64,000 nt of DNA from an uncultured Bacilli bacterium (GCA_934140285.1 CAKPBI010000001.1:124001-188000); one strand, 5' to 3'. Numbered from the stretch's first letter, positions 34,020-42,369 are shown. Program-made: numbers and translations. Notes: generated by a model from the sequence alone, not told the origin.

Positions 34020-35645
34020 ATGTTAAATATATTACTTAATCTTCGTCCAGTTTTTGACGAAAGTAAGAAGATAGCCTTTACAATAGGTACTATGTCAGTG
34101 GCATGGTATGCGATAATTATTATGCTTGGTGCTGTAATAGGTACACTATTTGGTTATTTCTTTTTCGCAAAAAAATTATATCTAGACTCGGATACTTTAA
34201 TTACAGGAATGACATTAGGCGTAATATTTGGTATCCTGGGAGCTCGATTATACTATGTTTTATTTAATTTTAAGAATATGGAGATTAGTAGTATTATTGA
34301 TATCATAAGCCCACGTGGTGGTGGCCTCGCAATACATGGGGCAGTACTTGCTGAATTTATTTTCTTGCCAATCTTTTGTAAGAAAAAAAAGGTAGATTTA
34401 CTACTAATTCTAGAAATAGCTATGCCATTAATACTTTTTGCACAAGTAGTAGGAAGATGGGGCAATTTTATTAACCAAGAGGCCTTTGGCAGTTTAGTTC
34501 CATTTACAGGAGAAATCAAAAATGGTGTGTTAAGTGATGCTCAACTTTTAGAACAAAGAGAATTGTTAAAAAAACTCCTTGTTCCTGATTTTGTAATTGA
34601 CCGTATGTATATATCTGGAACTAATCTTTCACATATAACAAATGGAATAGAACGTATTGCTGGATATTATTACCCAACATTCTACTTTGAATCACTTGCT
34701 AATTTTATTGGATTAACTACATATATGATTTTAAGAAAATTTGTAAAAAAGATATATGTAGGTGATGGATTATGCTTCTATTTAACGTGGTATGGATTTG
34801 TACGTTTCTTTATTGAATTAATTAGAACTGATCCATTAACATTCCTAGGCATTAGAGTTGCGGTACTTACTTCAATAATATACTTTATTGTTGGTATAAC
34901 TTTATTTATTCTTCGTAGAGTATTTAAATATCGACTTGAATCATGTCAATATTTATTACATGGTGAAGGAAGAGCTATAATGGAAAGAAAAGTTGTAGTG
35001 TTTGATTGTGATGGTACTATTCTTGATACATTTAAATTGATTGAACAAGTAGTTATTAAAACATTCAATAAACTTAAACCAGATTATCCAATAACAAAAG
35101 AAGAGGCACACACATTCTTTGGTCCTTTATTAAATGACACATTTAAAAAATACTTTGACACTGAAGAAGAAGTAAATCTTGCTGTTGAAACTTATCGTGA
35201 GTTTTGTGATGAAATGACTCCAGAATATGTCAAAGCCTATGATGGAATTAAAGATATGCTAGAAAGTCTAACAAAAAAAGGCTATGTATTAGCCATTGTA
35301 TCAAATAAAGTATCTCCTGCTATTATGATGGGATTAAAACTTTGTGAAATTGACAAATATTTTTCTTATATTGTTGGGGCAGAAAAACTAAAAGCAGCTA
35401 AACCTGATCCGGATGGTATCAATCAAGTACTATATCATTTTAGAATTAAAAATACAGTTTTAGTTGGTGATACTTTAATTGACTTAAATACATCAAAAAA
35501 TGCTAATGTTGATTTTATAGGTGTTACATGGTGCCAAACAAAATTAGAGACATTTAAAGGAAATGGTGCAAACTATATAGCCAAAAAGCCTTCAGATATT
35601 ATTGAATATGTCAATAAAATTTATAATGCTAAGAAAGTAAAATAA
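34020..35645 (+). CDS. lgt-ppaX: Fused Lgt (prolipoprotein diacylglyceryl transferase) and PpaX-like phosphatase
   Basis: A 541-residue fusion. Residues 1 to about 315 are Lgt, a seven-helix enzyme that adds diacylglycerol to the lipobox Cys; it has PRGGGLAIHGAVL, the signature FAQVVGRWGNFINQEAFG and YGFVRFFIE. An insertion of about 45 residues (LSDAQLLEQRELL...) follows the signature loop. From residue 321 a complete HAD phosphatase begins (VVVFDCDGTILDT, VSNKVSP, KPDPDGI, VGDTLIDL), close to PpaX, which hydrolyses the PPi that HprK makes. In Bacillus these are separate neighbouring genes. An internal ATG at 34980 with GAAGGAAG upstream could also give free PpaX. Confidence 0.9.
   Translation: MLNILLNLRPVFDESKKIAFTIGTMSVAWYAIIIMLGAVIGTLFGYFFFAKKLYLDSDTLITGMTLGVIFGILGARLYYVLFNFKNMEISSIIDIISPRGGGLAIHGAVLAEFIFLPIFCKKKKVDLLLILEIAMPLILFAQVVGRWGNFINQEAFGSLVPFTGEIKNGVLSDAQLLEQRELLKKLLVPDFVIDRMYISGTNLSHITNGIERIAGYYYPTFYFESLANFIGLTTYMILRKFVKKIYVGDGLCFYLTWYGFVRFFIELIRTDPLTFLGIRVAVLTSIIYFIVGITLFILRRVFKYRLESCQYLLHGEGRAIMERKVVVFDCDGTILDTFKLIEQVVIKTFNKLKPDYPITKEEAHTFFGPLLNDTFKKYFDTEEEVNLAVETYREFCDEMTPEYVKAYDGIKDMLESLTKKGYVLAIVSNKVSPAIMMGLKLCEIDKYFSYIVGAEKLKAAKPDPDGINQVLYHFRIKNTVLVGDTLIDLNTSKNANVDFIGVTWCQTKLETFKGNGANYIAKKPSDIIEYVNKIYNAKKVK
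34966..34982 (+). promoter_or_regulatory. Possible internal ribosome binding site for the PpaX part
   Basis: GAAGGAAG lies 7-14 bases before an in-frame ATG at 34980, exactly where the HAD domain begins. This resembles a retained start from an ancestral separate gene. Confidence 0.5.
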
Positions 35646-35646
35646 T

Positions 35647-36585
35647 ATGAGCTTTGCTAGTGAAGTAAAAAAAGAAATCTTAACGATAGATGATATCGCT
35701 CCATGTTGTAAAAAAGCTTTGTTATTTGGGTTGTTACAAGCATCATCAGAAATAGCTATTACTAATAATAAAATAAAAATTATTATAAAAATGCCACTTT
35801 TAAATGCAATTAAAGTTATAATTCCAATCGTAAAAGAACAATATGGTATTATAATTGAAGAAGGTCTTCAGACAACCAAAACAACATTAGGACATAAGTA
35901 TTATTATTTTGAAGTAAAAGATAAAGTTGATGAAATAATTAAAGACTATATGTTAATGCCATATGAAGAAATTAATATAGACAATAGCTATTTAAAAAAT
36001 GAATGTTGTAAAGGTGCTTTTGTACGTGGATTGTTTGCTGCTAAAGGTTCAATAAATGATCCAAGAAAAGAATGTTATCATTTTGAGATTAATTTAAAGA
36101 AAGATTCTGTCGCGTATGTTGTAAAAGAAATTCTCGCAAGTAAAGGAATTGAGTCAAAAATTATTTCTAAAGGACAAAACTATGTTCTTTATGTGAAGAA
36201 AAGTGAAAACATCAGTGGATGCCTAGCCTTGATAGGTGCATCAAGCGGTGTCTTCTATTTTGAAGATCAACGTATATATCGTGACTACTGGAATCAAGCA
36301 AATAGACTAACTAATTGTGATGTCGCAAATGCAAGAAAATCTGCTGCAGCTTGTGAAAAGCAACTTGAAATTATTAAAAAAATAAGATCTCATGGTTATT
36401 TTAACAAAATGCCATTAAGATTACAACTTATCGCAATTATGCGTGAAGATTATCCTGATTCTCCTTTAGAAGAATTATCAGAATATTCAGATAAAGTTTT
36501 TGGTAAAAGATTATCAAAATCTGGTATAAGTCATTGTATGCGTGATTTAATTTCTTACTATGAAACATTAAAAATTGAAGACTAA
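35647..36585 (+). CDS. whiA: DNA-binding protein WhiA
   Basis: A 312-residue WhiA. The N-terminal part is a degenerate LAGLIDADG homing-endonuclease fold (SFASEVKKEIL at the start, GAFVRGLFAAKGSINDPRKECYHFEI in the middle). The C-terminal part carries a helix-turn-helix of the sigma-factor region 4 type (SPLEELSEYSDKVFGKRLSKSGISHCMRDL). In Gram-positives it affects cell division and chromosome segregation. In Bacillus it is near hprK-lgt-ppaX but after yvcJ-yvcK, which are missing here. One base separates it from the fusion gene. Confidence 0.95.
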   Translation: MSFASEVKKEILTIDDIAPCCKKALLFGLLQASSEIAITNNKIKIIIKMPLLNAIKVIIPIVKEQYGIIIEEGLQTTKTTLGHKYYYFEVKDKVDEIIKDYMLMPYEEINIDNSYLKNECCKGAFVRGLFAAKGSINDPRKECYHFEINLKKDSVAYVVKEILASKGIESKIISKGQNYVLYVKKSENISGCLALIGASSGVFYFEDQRIYRDYWNQANRLTNCDVANARKSAAACEKQLEIIKKIRSHGYFNKMPLRLQLIAIMREDYPDSPLEELSEYSDKVFGKRLSKSGISHCMRDLISYYETLKIED

Positions 36586-36594
36586 ACTAAGTTG

Positions 36595-36622
36595 AAAGAG
36601 CAAGGATTCCCTTGCTCTTTTT
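36595..36622. terminator. Bidirectional terminator between whiA and the DUF378 gene
   Basis: An 11-base stem AAAGAGCAAGG/CCTTGCTCTTT with flanking A and T runs, placed between convergent genes. Confidence 0.9.
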
Positions 36623-36851
36623 ATTCATAACTTTTACGATAGTAAGTTTCTTCATCATGATCAGGTATAATCCAACAAACAATGCTGACAATACTTGCTA
36701 CACCGACCAAAGTATAAATAATTCTTGAAATGACAGGTGTTAAACCATCAAATAAGAATGCAACAAGATTAAAATCAAATAGTCCAACAAGACCCCAATT
36801 TAATCCGCCTATAATTAGAATTGCTAATGCAATACTCTTTAAAACTTTCAT
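36621..36851 (-). CDS. DUF378 small membrane protein
   Basis: A 76-residue protein with two membrane helices (about 5-30 and 40-64) and a conserved GGLNWGLVGLF loop that marks the DUF378/YuzA family. Function unknown. A perfect AGGAGGT ribosome site is seen on the minus strand 8 bases before the ATG. It points against whiA, sharing its terminator. Confidence 0.85.
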   Translation of the reverse strand: MKVLKSIALAILIIGGLNWGLVGLFDFNLVAFLFDGLTPVISRIIYTLVGVASIVSIVCWIIPDHDEETYYRKSYE

Positions 36852-36976
36852 AAATTACCTCCTATAATTTTTACAATAATATTTTTACCTAATTTATAAA
36901 TAATATAATTGGTAAATATAAGATACTTGTCATATTTTAAGTAACTTATCATATATTTTATTGAATGAGGTGTGAC

Positions 36977-37981
36977 ATGAAAAAATATTTAAAAGTTAGT
37001 TTGTTATTTTTATTATTAGTTAATATTATAACTTTATGCAGCTGTAAGAAAGAAAAAGATGTGCAAAAAAGTTTTCCTGAAATTGTAACAAATTTAAAAA
37101 GTTATAAATTATCAGGTAAGTTAGAATCAATGTTTCCATCAGGAAATAAAGAATGTGAAGTTGTAGCATACTATAAAAGTCCAAACTTATATAGAGTAGA
37201 ATTAAAAAATGTTGGCAATAATGAACCACAAATAATGATTAAAAATCAAGACGGCATATATGTATTATTACCATCTGTAAATAAAATGTTTAAAATTAAT
37301 AGTAGTTGGCCAAATAATTCTAGCTATCCTTATTTGTTGCAATCACTAAGTAAAGATATTGTAAGTGATGAACAATTGTTAACATCAAAGGATGAAAATA
37401 CAACAACATTAGAGTTTAATGCTAAGTTATTTGATAATGCAGTAGCAATAAAACAAAAAGCAATCTTTGATAATAAAACAGGTCTTCCTAAAGAAGTATT
37501 AGTATATGATGAAAAAGATACATTAATTACAAGATTTGTAGTATCAAACATTGAAATTGATATCGATATTGATAAAAAACTTTTTGAAGTAAATAGCACA
37601 ATGACAGAAAATAGACAAACATATATCAATTCTCCAATTGCCTTTGATCGTGTAGTTAGTTATCCTACATATTATCCTGAAGGAGCAACGATGCAAAGCG
37701 AAAACATCTTAGGCTCAGCTAATGAAAAAAAGGTAATCATGAAGTATGGGGGAGAAAATCCATTTACTATTATTGAATCTTATATAGTTGGAACAGAAAC
37801 ATTAAAGACAGAATACTTAGATGCAACCATATATACAATGGGAGGAGCAATGTGCTTTATTGCGAATAACACAATCAAATTTTATGACAATGGTATGGAA
37901 TATATATTAGCATCAACAACAATAGATTATCCAACATTAATTCAAATGGGTGAATCATTACGAACTGCAGATTTAAAATAA
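36977..37981 (+). CDS. LolA-like lipoprotein
   Basis: A 334-residue lipoprotein (signal VSLLFLLLVNIITLCSC, lipobox LCSC, Cys at about 22). The mature part looks like the LolA/RseB-type half-barrel: YKLSGKLES, VVAYYKSPNLYRVELKN, QIMIKNQDGIYVLLPSVNKMFKI, followed by a second region with a TxYPEGATM segment. In Gram-positives such LolA-like lipoproteins include YdcC and GerS. GerS of C. difficile activates the amidase CwlD, and a CwlD-like gene is at 3203, but a link here is speculation. The ATG at 36977 follows GAGGTG. Confidence 0.72.
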   Translation: MKKYLKVSLLFLLLVNIITLCSCKKEKDVQKSFPEIVTNLKSYKLSGKLESMFPSGNKECEVVAYYKSPNLYRVELKNVGNNEPQIMIKNQDGIYVLLPSVNKMFKINSSWPNNSSYPYLLQSLSKDIVSDEQLLTSKDENTTTLEFNAKLFDNAVAIKQKAIFDNKTGLPKEVLVYDEKDTLITRFVVSNIEIDIDIDKKLFEVNSTMTENRQTYINSPIAFDRVVSYPTYYPEGATMQSENILGSANEKKVIMKYGGENPFTIIESYIVGTETLKTEYLDATIYTMGGAMCFIANNTIKFYDNGMEYILASTTIDYPTLIQMGESLRTADLK

Positions 37982-38004
37982 AGAGTGAAAACTCTTTATT
38001 TTTT
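37976..38004 (+). terminator. Terminator after the LolA-like lipoprotein gene
   Basis: A perfect 11-base stem AAATAAAGAGT/ACTCTTTATTT with a GAAA loop and a T tail. The stem includes the stop codon. Confidence 0.9.
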
Positions 38005-38012
38005 CATAATCG

Positions 38013-38041
38013 TTGAAAAAAATAACTATATATGATATAAT
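38013..38041 (+). promoter_or_regulatory. Promoter of the thioredoxin-like pair
   Basis: TTGAAA (38013-38018), 17-base spacer, TATAAT (38036-38041), extended -10 TG at 38033-38034. Confidence 0.85.
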
Positions 38042-38061
38042 CAATATAGTTAGGTGATAAT

Positions 38062-38553
38062 ATGTTGAATAAAATTCATAAACATCGTTATATATATATA
38101 TTATTAATACTTATATCTTGTTTGTTTTTAACAAGTTGTAAAGTAGAAAAATATAGTGATGTTCCTCAAGTAGAATATAAAAATATTTTATCCTGTGATG
38201 GAAACAAAGATAATAAGTATTATGTTATTATATACTCTACTACATGTAACTACTGTGAAAACTTAGAAGCCTTTGTTGTTGATTACTATAATAAGACAAA
38301 GAATAAAAGTGATTTACCATATATATATGTTCTTTGTGTTGATAAAATAGAAAATAAAGAAATCAAAGCAAAAAGTGATGATGAATACAATATTTTTATG
38401 TTGACTAAAGATTACCAAAAAATTAAAGTATCGGCAGAGCCAGCCCTAATCGAGGTAACTAATAATAGTCTTACTAAAGTAGTTTCATCAAAAACAACAC
38501 GTTATCCGTATACAGAAATAAAAAATTTATTAAATAATACGTTAGGAGAATAA
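38062..38553 (+). CDS. Thioredoxin-fold lipoprotein with CNYC site
   Basis: A 163-residue lipoprotein (ILLILISCLFLTSC, lipobox LTSC). After it comes YYVIIYSTTCNYCENLEAFV, a thioredoxin-like strand followed by a CxxC redox pair (about residues 70-73), and a candidate cis-Pro region SAEPALIEV. It should act outside the membrane on protein thiols. The following gene, 2 bases downstream, encodes a shorter relative that lacks the CxxC. The lipoprotein at 2636 is a third thioredoxin-like protein of this cell. Confidence 0.75.
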   Translation: MLNKIHKHRYIYILLILISCLFLTSCKVEKYSDVPQVEYKNILSCDGNKDNKYYVIIYSTTCNYCENLEAFVVDYYNKTKNKSDLPYIYVLCVDKIENKEIKAKSDDEYNIFMLTKDYQKIKVSAEPALIEVTNNSLTKVVSSKTTRYPYTEIKNLLNNTLGE

Positions 38554-38555
38554 GT

Positions 38556-39041
38556 ATGTCATCAAAAGCACAAAAACAATCTAATTTTTCAAATATAATT
38601 TTCGTTATTGCACTTGCAGTAATTACAATATTTTTAGCAGTCTTTATGTTTATTATGATTGGCAAACCATTTGTTGTAAAAGAATATAGTGATATTAAAC
38701 AACTTACAGTTGAGAATTATAAAACATATGATAAAAAGCATACTGAATATTATGTAATAGTTTACAATCGTAATTCTGAAAAAGACAACGAGATTAAAGA
38801 CATTGTTATTGAATATGCAAATTATGCTCGTACAAATTCAGATGCACTTCCAATATATGCAATAGACTATGTAAAGAATAATGGTATTGCTGATAGTAGT
38901 AATTTAAACATATCTTCTAGTAATCTAGATACAAAACTTCCAGCTTTAATTCGTATTAAAAATGGTAGTGTATCTTCATCAGATACTAAGAATACTGTTT
39001 CAACTATTAAGCAAGAACTAGTTTCTGCTATGGGTAAATAA
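38556..39041 (+). CDS. Membrane-anchored thioredoxin-fold protein without CxxC
   Basis: A 161-residue protein with an N-terminal membrane helix (about 15-35). The outside domain has YYVIVYNRNSEKDNEIKDIV aligned with the CNYC region of the upstream protein, but both Cys are replaced (NSEK). LPALIRIKNG matches the cis-Pro strand. This looks like a diverged duplicate that keeps the fold without redox chemistry. It could be a partner or chaperone for the first protein. The relation is inferred from motif spacing. Confidence 0.62.
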   Translation: MSSKAQKQSNFSNIIFVIALAVITIFLAVFMFIMIGKPFVVKEYSDIKQLTVENYKTYDKKHTEYYVIVYNRNSEKDNEIKDIVIEYANYARTNSDALPIYAIDYVKNNGIADSSNLNISSSNLDTKLPALIRIKNGSVSSSDTKNTVSTIKQELVSAMGK

Positions 39042-39067
39042 AAGGGATTGAAATCAATCCCTTTTTT
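39042..39067. terminator. Bidirectional terminator
   Basis: Stem AAGGGATTG/CAATCCCTT with loop AAAT and a T-run, between the convergent thioredoxin-like and dehydrogenase genes. Confidence 0.9.
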
Positions 39068-39078
39068 GTTATAGCTAT

Positions 39079-40491
39079 TTATCTTTTAGCAATAGATCTA
39101 GCTACCCATACACCACTTGCACCAGCTTGGGCTAGTCCACGAGTGATGCCAGCTCCATCACCACCAACATATAAGTTTTTAATAGTAGTTTCAAATTCAT
39201 TGGATACTTCTGGTCTATCACTATAAAACTTAGCTTCAACACCATAAAACAAAGTGTGGTCGTTAGCAATACCAGGTGTGACTGCATCTAGTGCTTCAAT
39301 CATCTCAATTAAAGACTTCATTGTGTTATATGGTAGAACAAGGCCCAAATCACCAGGTACTGCTTCTTTTAAAGTAGGTTTAACAAAACCTTCTTCAATT
39401 CTACGTACTGTTGAACGTCTACCTTTCTTTATATCGCCATATTTTTGGACAATAACAGCACCACCACTTAATTTGTTTGCGAGTTTAGATATTTCTTCCG
39501 CATACTCATTAGAGTTTTTAAATGGATGATCAAATTCGTGTGAAACAAGAAGTGCAAAGTTAGTATTATTACTGCCTAAGCGGTGGTCATTGTAGGCATG
39601 TCCATTACAAACCATAATACCGTTATGATTTTCAATTACCACATGTCCTGATGGATTAGAACAAAATGTACGCACTGTAGTTCCAACACTTGTATTAAAG
39701 ATGAATTTTCCTTCATAAAGGTATTTGTTTATTTCATCCATAATAATATCATTAGTTTCTACTCTAATACCTACATCAACCCTATTGTTAGTAAATGAGA
39801 CATTGTGGCTACTTAATGTTTTGCATAGCCAATCTGCACCACATCTACCAATTCCTAGAACGACATATTCAGCTTTAATTTCAGTATCATCATCAAGGAT
39901 TACTCCTTTTACTATATTATCTTCAACAATAATGTCTTTAACTTTAGTTAAAAAAGCAAAATCCATATGTTGTTTAAGTTCTTCATATATATTCTTTAAT
40001 ACTTGAAGGTTAACTTCTGTACCAAGGTGTCTTACTTCACTTCTTAGTAGTTTCAATCCTTTAGCAATGCCTCTTTTTTCAATATCTAACACTTCTTTTG
40101 TATAAGGATTAGTTACTTCGCTAGGTGCACCATGTGCTAGGTTAATGCTGTCGACATATTTGATTAGGTCTAAAACAACCTCATCAGAAAGATAATCAGT
40201 CATCCAACCTCCAAATTCACTAGTTATGTTAAATTTCCCATCTGAGTAAGCTCCGCTTCCACCAAAACCAGATGTTAGACTGCAACTTGGATAGCATCCA
40301 CTTTGCCCTTTTTTATTTTTTGGGCATTTAGATATTCTTTTCATTAAGATTGGACATTTACGGGAATATATATCATGACCTTGTTCTATTACTAAAACTT
40401 TTTTTTCAGGGCACTTATTCATAAGTTCATAAGCAGTAAAAATACCCATCGGTCCAGCACCAACTATAATGACATCATATTTATTGTTCAT
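39079..40491 (-). CDS. FAD-dependent dehydrogenase (COG2509-like)
   Basis: A 470-residue flavoprotein. The N-terminal Rossmann motif is YDVIIVGAGPMGIFTAYEL, followed by EQGHDI. A Cys-rich stretch (RKCPILMKRISKCPKNKKGQSGCYPSC, split here as CPI, CPK, GCYPSC) precedes GFGGSGAYSDGKFN. C-terminal FAD contacts are LYVGGDGAGITRGLAQAGASG. It matches the uncharacterised FAD-dependent dehydrogenases of anaerobic Bacillota; electron donor and acceptor are unknown. The minus-strand ribosome site AGAAGGGA and a promoter at 40517-40545 support the start. Confidence 0.88.
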   Translation of the reverse strand: MNNKYDVIIVGAGPMGIFTAYELMNKCPEKKVLVIEQGHDIYSRKCPILMKRISKCPKNKKGQSGCYPSCSLTSGFGGSGAYSDGKFNITSEFGGWMTDYLSDEVVLDLIKYVDSINLAHGAPSEVTNPYTKEVLDIEKRGIAKGLKLLRSEVRHLGTEVNLQVLKNIYEELKQHMDFAFLTKVKDIIVEDNIVKGVILDDDTEIKAEYVVLGIGRCGADWLCKTLSSHNVSFTNNRVDVGIRVETNDIIMDEINKYLYEGKFIFNTSVGTTVRTFCSNPSGHVVIENHNGIMVCNGHAYNDHRLGSNNTNFALLVSHEFDHPFKNSNEYAEEISKLANKLSGGAVIVQKYGDIKKGRRSTVRRIEEGFVKPTLKEAVPGDLGLVLPYNTMKSLIEMIEALDAVTPGIANDHTLFYGVEAKFYSDRPEVSNEFETTIKNLYVGGDGAGITRGLAQAGASGVWVARSIAKR

Positions 40492-40516
40492 TTTATCCCT
40501 TCTTTCACAATTATAT

Positions 40517-40545
40517 ATTATACTAAAAAATCATTTTTTTTGCAA
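40517..40545 (-). promoter_or_regulatory. Promoter of the FAD dehydrogenase gene
   Basis: On the minus strand: TTGCAA (40545-40540), 17-base spacer, TATAAT (40522-40517). Confidence 0.75.
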
Positions 40546-40575
40546 ACAAAAAACCATATCACAAAGGATATGGTT
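40541..40575 (-). terminator. Terminator of the InlB-repeat lipoprotein gene
   Basis: Minus-strand stem AACCATATC/GATATGGTT with a 6-base loop followed by a T-run. It overlaps the stop codon and abuts the next promoter. Confidence 0.85.
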
Positions 40576-41473
40576 AATCATTTTGACGCCACTTAGCATA
40601 ATATTTCTTATCTACAGTAGTTCCTTTTTTAATAGCTAATATTGGTTCATCAGATAAATCTTCATTTTCACACCAACCTAAAAAAGTATAACCTTCTTTA
40701 TTTGGTGTTGGAAGTTCAAAATCTTCTTCCGTAGTATAAAATGTTGGAGAGCTTTCAGGAAGATAAGTCCAAACTTTATTTTGAAGAGCTGTGTTATTAT
40801 AATTACAAGTATTGACTTTAAATCCATAGGAACCTAAGAATACAGATTTAGTTAAGAAAGCTGTAATTTCAGCACGAATGTATGGGGCAGAATCACTATC
40901 CCATGAATCTTCATTCATAAATTCTTTGAAATAAGGTTTTGTTTGAGATGATGCATTTAGTTCTAAATAATTAATAAATCCCATCCATTCACTATGGTCA
41001 GTTAAAAAACTTTGTAGTTTACCATATGATGCATCAAAAAAGTATTGAGCTGTAACATAACGATTTGTATATAAAGCAAAGTCGTTAATAAATCCATTAA
41101 TTACTTCATCAATTGTTTTATATTTGGTTATAACCCCACCATTTGCATCTAAGTATAAATATGGTCTTCTCCACATTGCATAGAGGACAATATTTGAAGT
41201 TATTTGTGTATTTTCATCAAAATCAGACTTCATAGATTCTTGCAAATGAGTGGTCCAACCATTAAAAATATAACCGCTTTTAGTTACAATAGGAAGTGAA
41301 ATTGTATCTCCACTAGTTACAGTTAGTTTTTCACTTACTCTTTCATCAGTGCTCTCACCACCCATTAAGTTAAATATGACAGAATATTCTTCACTTTTAA
41401 CTTCTGGTTTACAACCCGTAAAAGTAAATAGCAGTGAAATAAATAAAATAGGAATTAAAATCTTTTTATACAT
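40574..41473 (-). CDS. Lipoprotein with two InlB (Flg_new) repeats
   Basis: A 299-residue lipoprotein (LFISLLFTFTGC, lipobox FTGC). The first InlB B-repeat is intact: VIFNLMGGES...GYIFNGWTT...NIVLYAMW (about 31-102). The second starts LYLDANGGV (about 106) but its usual completion, LPTPNKEGYTFLGWCEN...KKYYAKW, comes only at about 250-296. Some 130 residues of another, unrecognised helical domain (AQYFFDASYGKLQSFLTDHSEW and following) sit inside it. Such repeats serve in surface adhesion or display. The ribosome site CAGGAGA and a TGCTATAAT extended -10 are on the minus strand. Confidence 0.82.
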   Translation of the reverse strand: MYKKILIPILFISLLFTFTGCKPEVKSEEYSVIFNLMGGESTDERVSEKLTVTSGDTISLPIVTKSGYIFNGWTTHLQESMKSDFDENTQITSNIVLYAMWRRPYLYLDANGGVITKYKTIDEVINGFINDFALYTNRYVTAQYFFDASYGKLQSFLTDHSEWMGFINYLELNASSQTKPYFKEFMNEDSWDSDSAPYIRAEITAFLTKSVFLGSYGFKVNTCNYNNTALQNKVWTYLPESSPTFYTTEEDFELPTPNKEGYTFLGWCENEDLSDEPILAIKKGTTVDKKYYAKWRQND

Positions 41474-41499
41474 TGGTATCTCCTGATTTCTTTTTTTAA

Positions 41500-41508
41500 A
41501 TTATAGCA
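41500..41508 (-). promoter_or_regulatory. Extended -10 promoter of the InlB-repeat lipoprotein gene
   Basis: Minus strand TGCTATAAT (41508 to 41500). A weak TTGCTT lies 18 bases further upstream. Confidence 0.65.
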
Positions 41509-41532
41509 TATATATCATTAAAAAAGCAAAAA

Positions 41533-41558
41533 TAAAACTCTAGATAACTAGAGTTTTA
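41533..41558 (-). terminator. Terminator of the 77-residue membrane protein gene
   Basis: Stem AAAACTCTAG/CTAGAGTTTT with loop ATAA; on the minus strand it is followed by ATTTTTG. Confidence 0.85.
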
Positions 41559-41571
41559 TCATTTTAGATTT

Positions 41572-41805
41572 TTATTTAAACCAAAGAATAGTTCCTGTTA
41601 ATAAGATTGCGATTAAGTCAACAATCCACCAAACTGTAGGTCCAGCGACTAATAGAATAATTGCAAGTAAGATAGCTAGAACATTTCCTGATACAAGACT
41701 CTTGCATAAACGATAAATACCCCAAGTAATATTAATAACTGGTAATGCTAAAATAATTTTAACAATAAGTGGAGCATCATCAAACCATTTAATTAAACCT
41801 TTCAT
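41572..41805 (-). CDS. Small membrane protein, 77 residues
   Basis: A hydrophobic protein with an amphipathic start (MKGLIKWFDDAPLIVK) and two or three membrane helices (about 15-35 and 42-74), containing ALPVINITWGIYRLCKSL and GPTVWWIVDLI. I recognise it only as a type of small membrane protein found in Bacilli; it slightly resembles Pmp3/YqaE proteins, but not convincingly. It has a good AGGAGT site and a promoter at 41842-41870 and is monocistronic. Confidence 0.68.
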   Translation of the reverse strand: MKGLIKWFDDAPLIVKIILALPVINITWGIYRLCKSLVSGNVLAILLAIILLVAGPTVWWIVDLIAILLTGTILWFK

Positions 41806-41841
41806 AGAATGACTCCTTTCTTTCCTTTTAATGCAATTATA

Positions 41842-41870
41842 ATTCTATCACATTTTTATAGAAAAGTCAA
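41842..41870 (-). promoter_or_regulatory. Promoter of the 77-residue membrane protein gene
   Basis: Minus strand: TTGACT (41870-41865), 17-base spacer, TAGAAT (41847-41842), with a TG extended -10. Confidence 0.78.
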
Positions 41871-41900
41871 ATGAATTTTATTATTTATGTATAAGATATA

Positions 41901-41920
41901 TATATTATGATCATAATATA
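41901..41920. promoter_or_regulatory. 20-base perfect palindrome upstream of the DUF1540 gene
   Basis: Two 10-base arms, TATATTATGA and TCATAATATA, meet without a spacer, 20 bases before the DUF1540 ATG and inside its probable promoter region. It looks like a repressor operator. The arms do not match a regulator I can name. Confidence 0.55.
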
Positions 41921-41940
41921 AATAAAGAAAGGATGATATA

Positions 41941-42297
41941 ATGCCAAAATTAAAATGTCAAGTCGAACAATGTATTTATAATTATGATTGGCTATGTGCT
42001 AAAAATTATATTGATGTAGATGGGCCAGAAGCTAAAAACAAAAAACAAACATACTGTAATAGTTATGAGTGTAACAATGGTCATCATGATGTAGAATTTG
42101 CCATTCTTGATGGAAATACTCCTAGTATAGTTACAGAAGTATATTGTGATGTTACAAATTGTGTTTTTGAAAAAGGTCAAAGATGTTATGCAGATCGTAT
42201 TGAAATTAAAAATGTAAATGGAGAATTAAAAGTTGATCCATCACATGGCATTACTCCAGATGTTACAAGCTGTCAAACATTTGAATGCATTGATTAA
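41941..42297 (+). CDS. DUF1540 cysteine-rich protein (two copies)
   Basis: A 118-residue protein with two tandem DUF1540 units (about 4-50 and 67-117). Each has a C-x4-C start (KCQVEQCIYN, YCDVTNCVFE), a middle C (LCAKNYIDV, RCYADRIEI) and a closing C-x4-C (YCNSYEC, SCQTFEC). Ten Cys in all suggest metal binding, but the family function is not known. Small DUF1540 proteins are common in Clostridia and Bacilli. It has a ribosome site AAAGGATG and a palindromic operator candidate upstream. Confidence 0.88.
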   Translation: MPKLKCQVEQCIYNYDWLCAKNYIDVDGPEAKNKKQTYCNSYECNNGHHDVEFAILDGNTPSIVTEVYCDVTNCVFEKGQRCYADRIEIKNVNGELKVDPSHGITPDVTSCQTFECID

Positions 42298-42369
42298 TTA
42301 AAATTTAATCACATATTAGAATATAGGTAGTTGTTTAGGCTATCTATATTTTCTTTTAAAGTTAAATAG

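Noticed and set aside
39254..40006. Plus-strand open frames inside the FAD dehydrogenase gene
   Set aside because: Antisense shadows; the minus-strand frame has clear FAD motifs.
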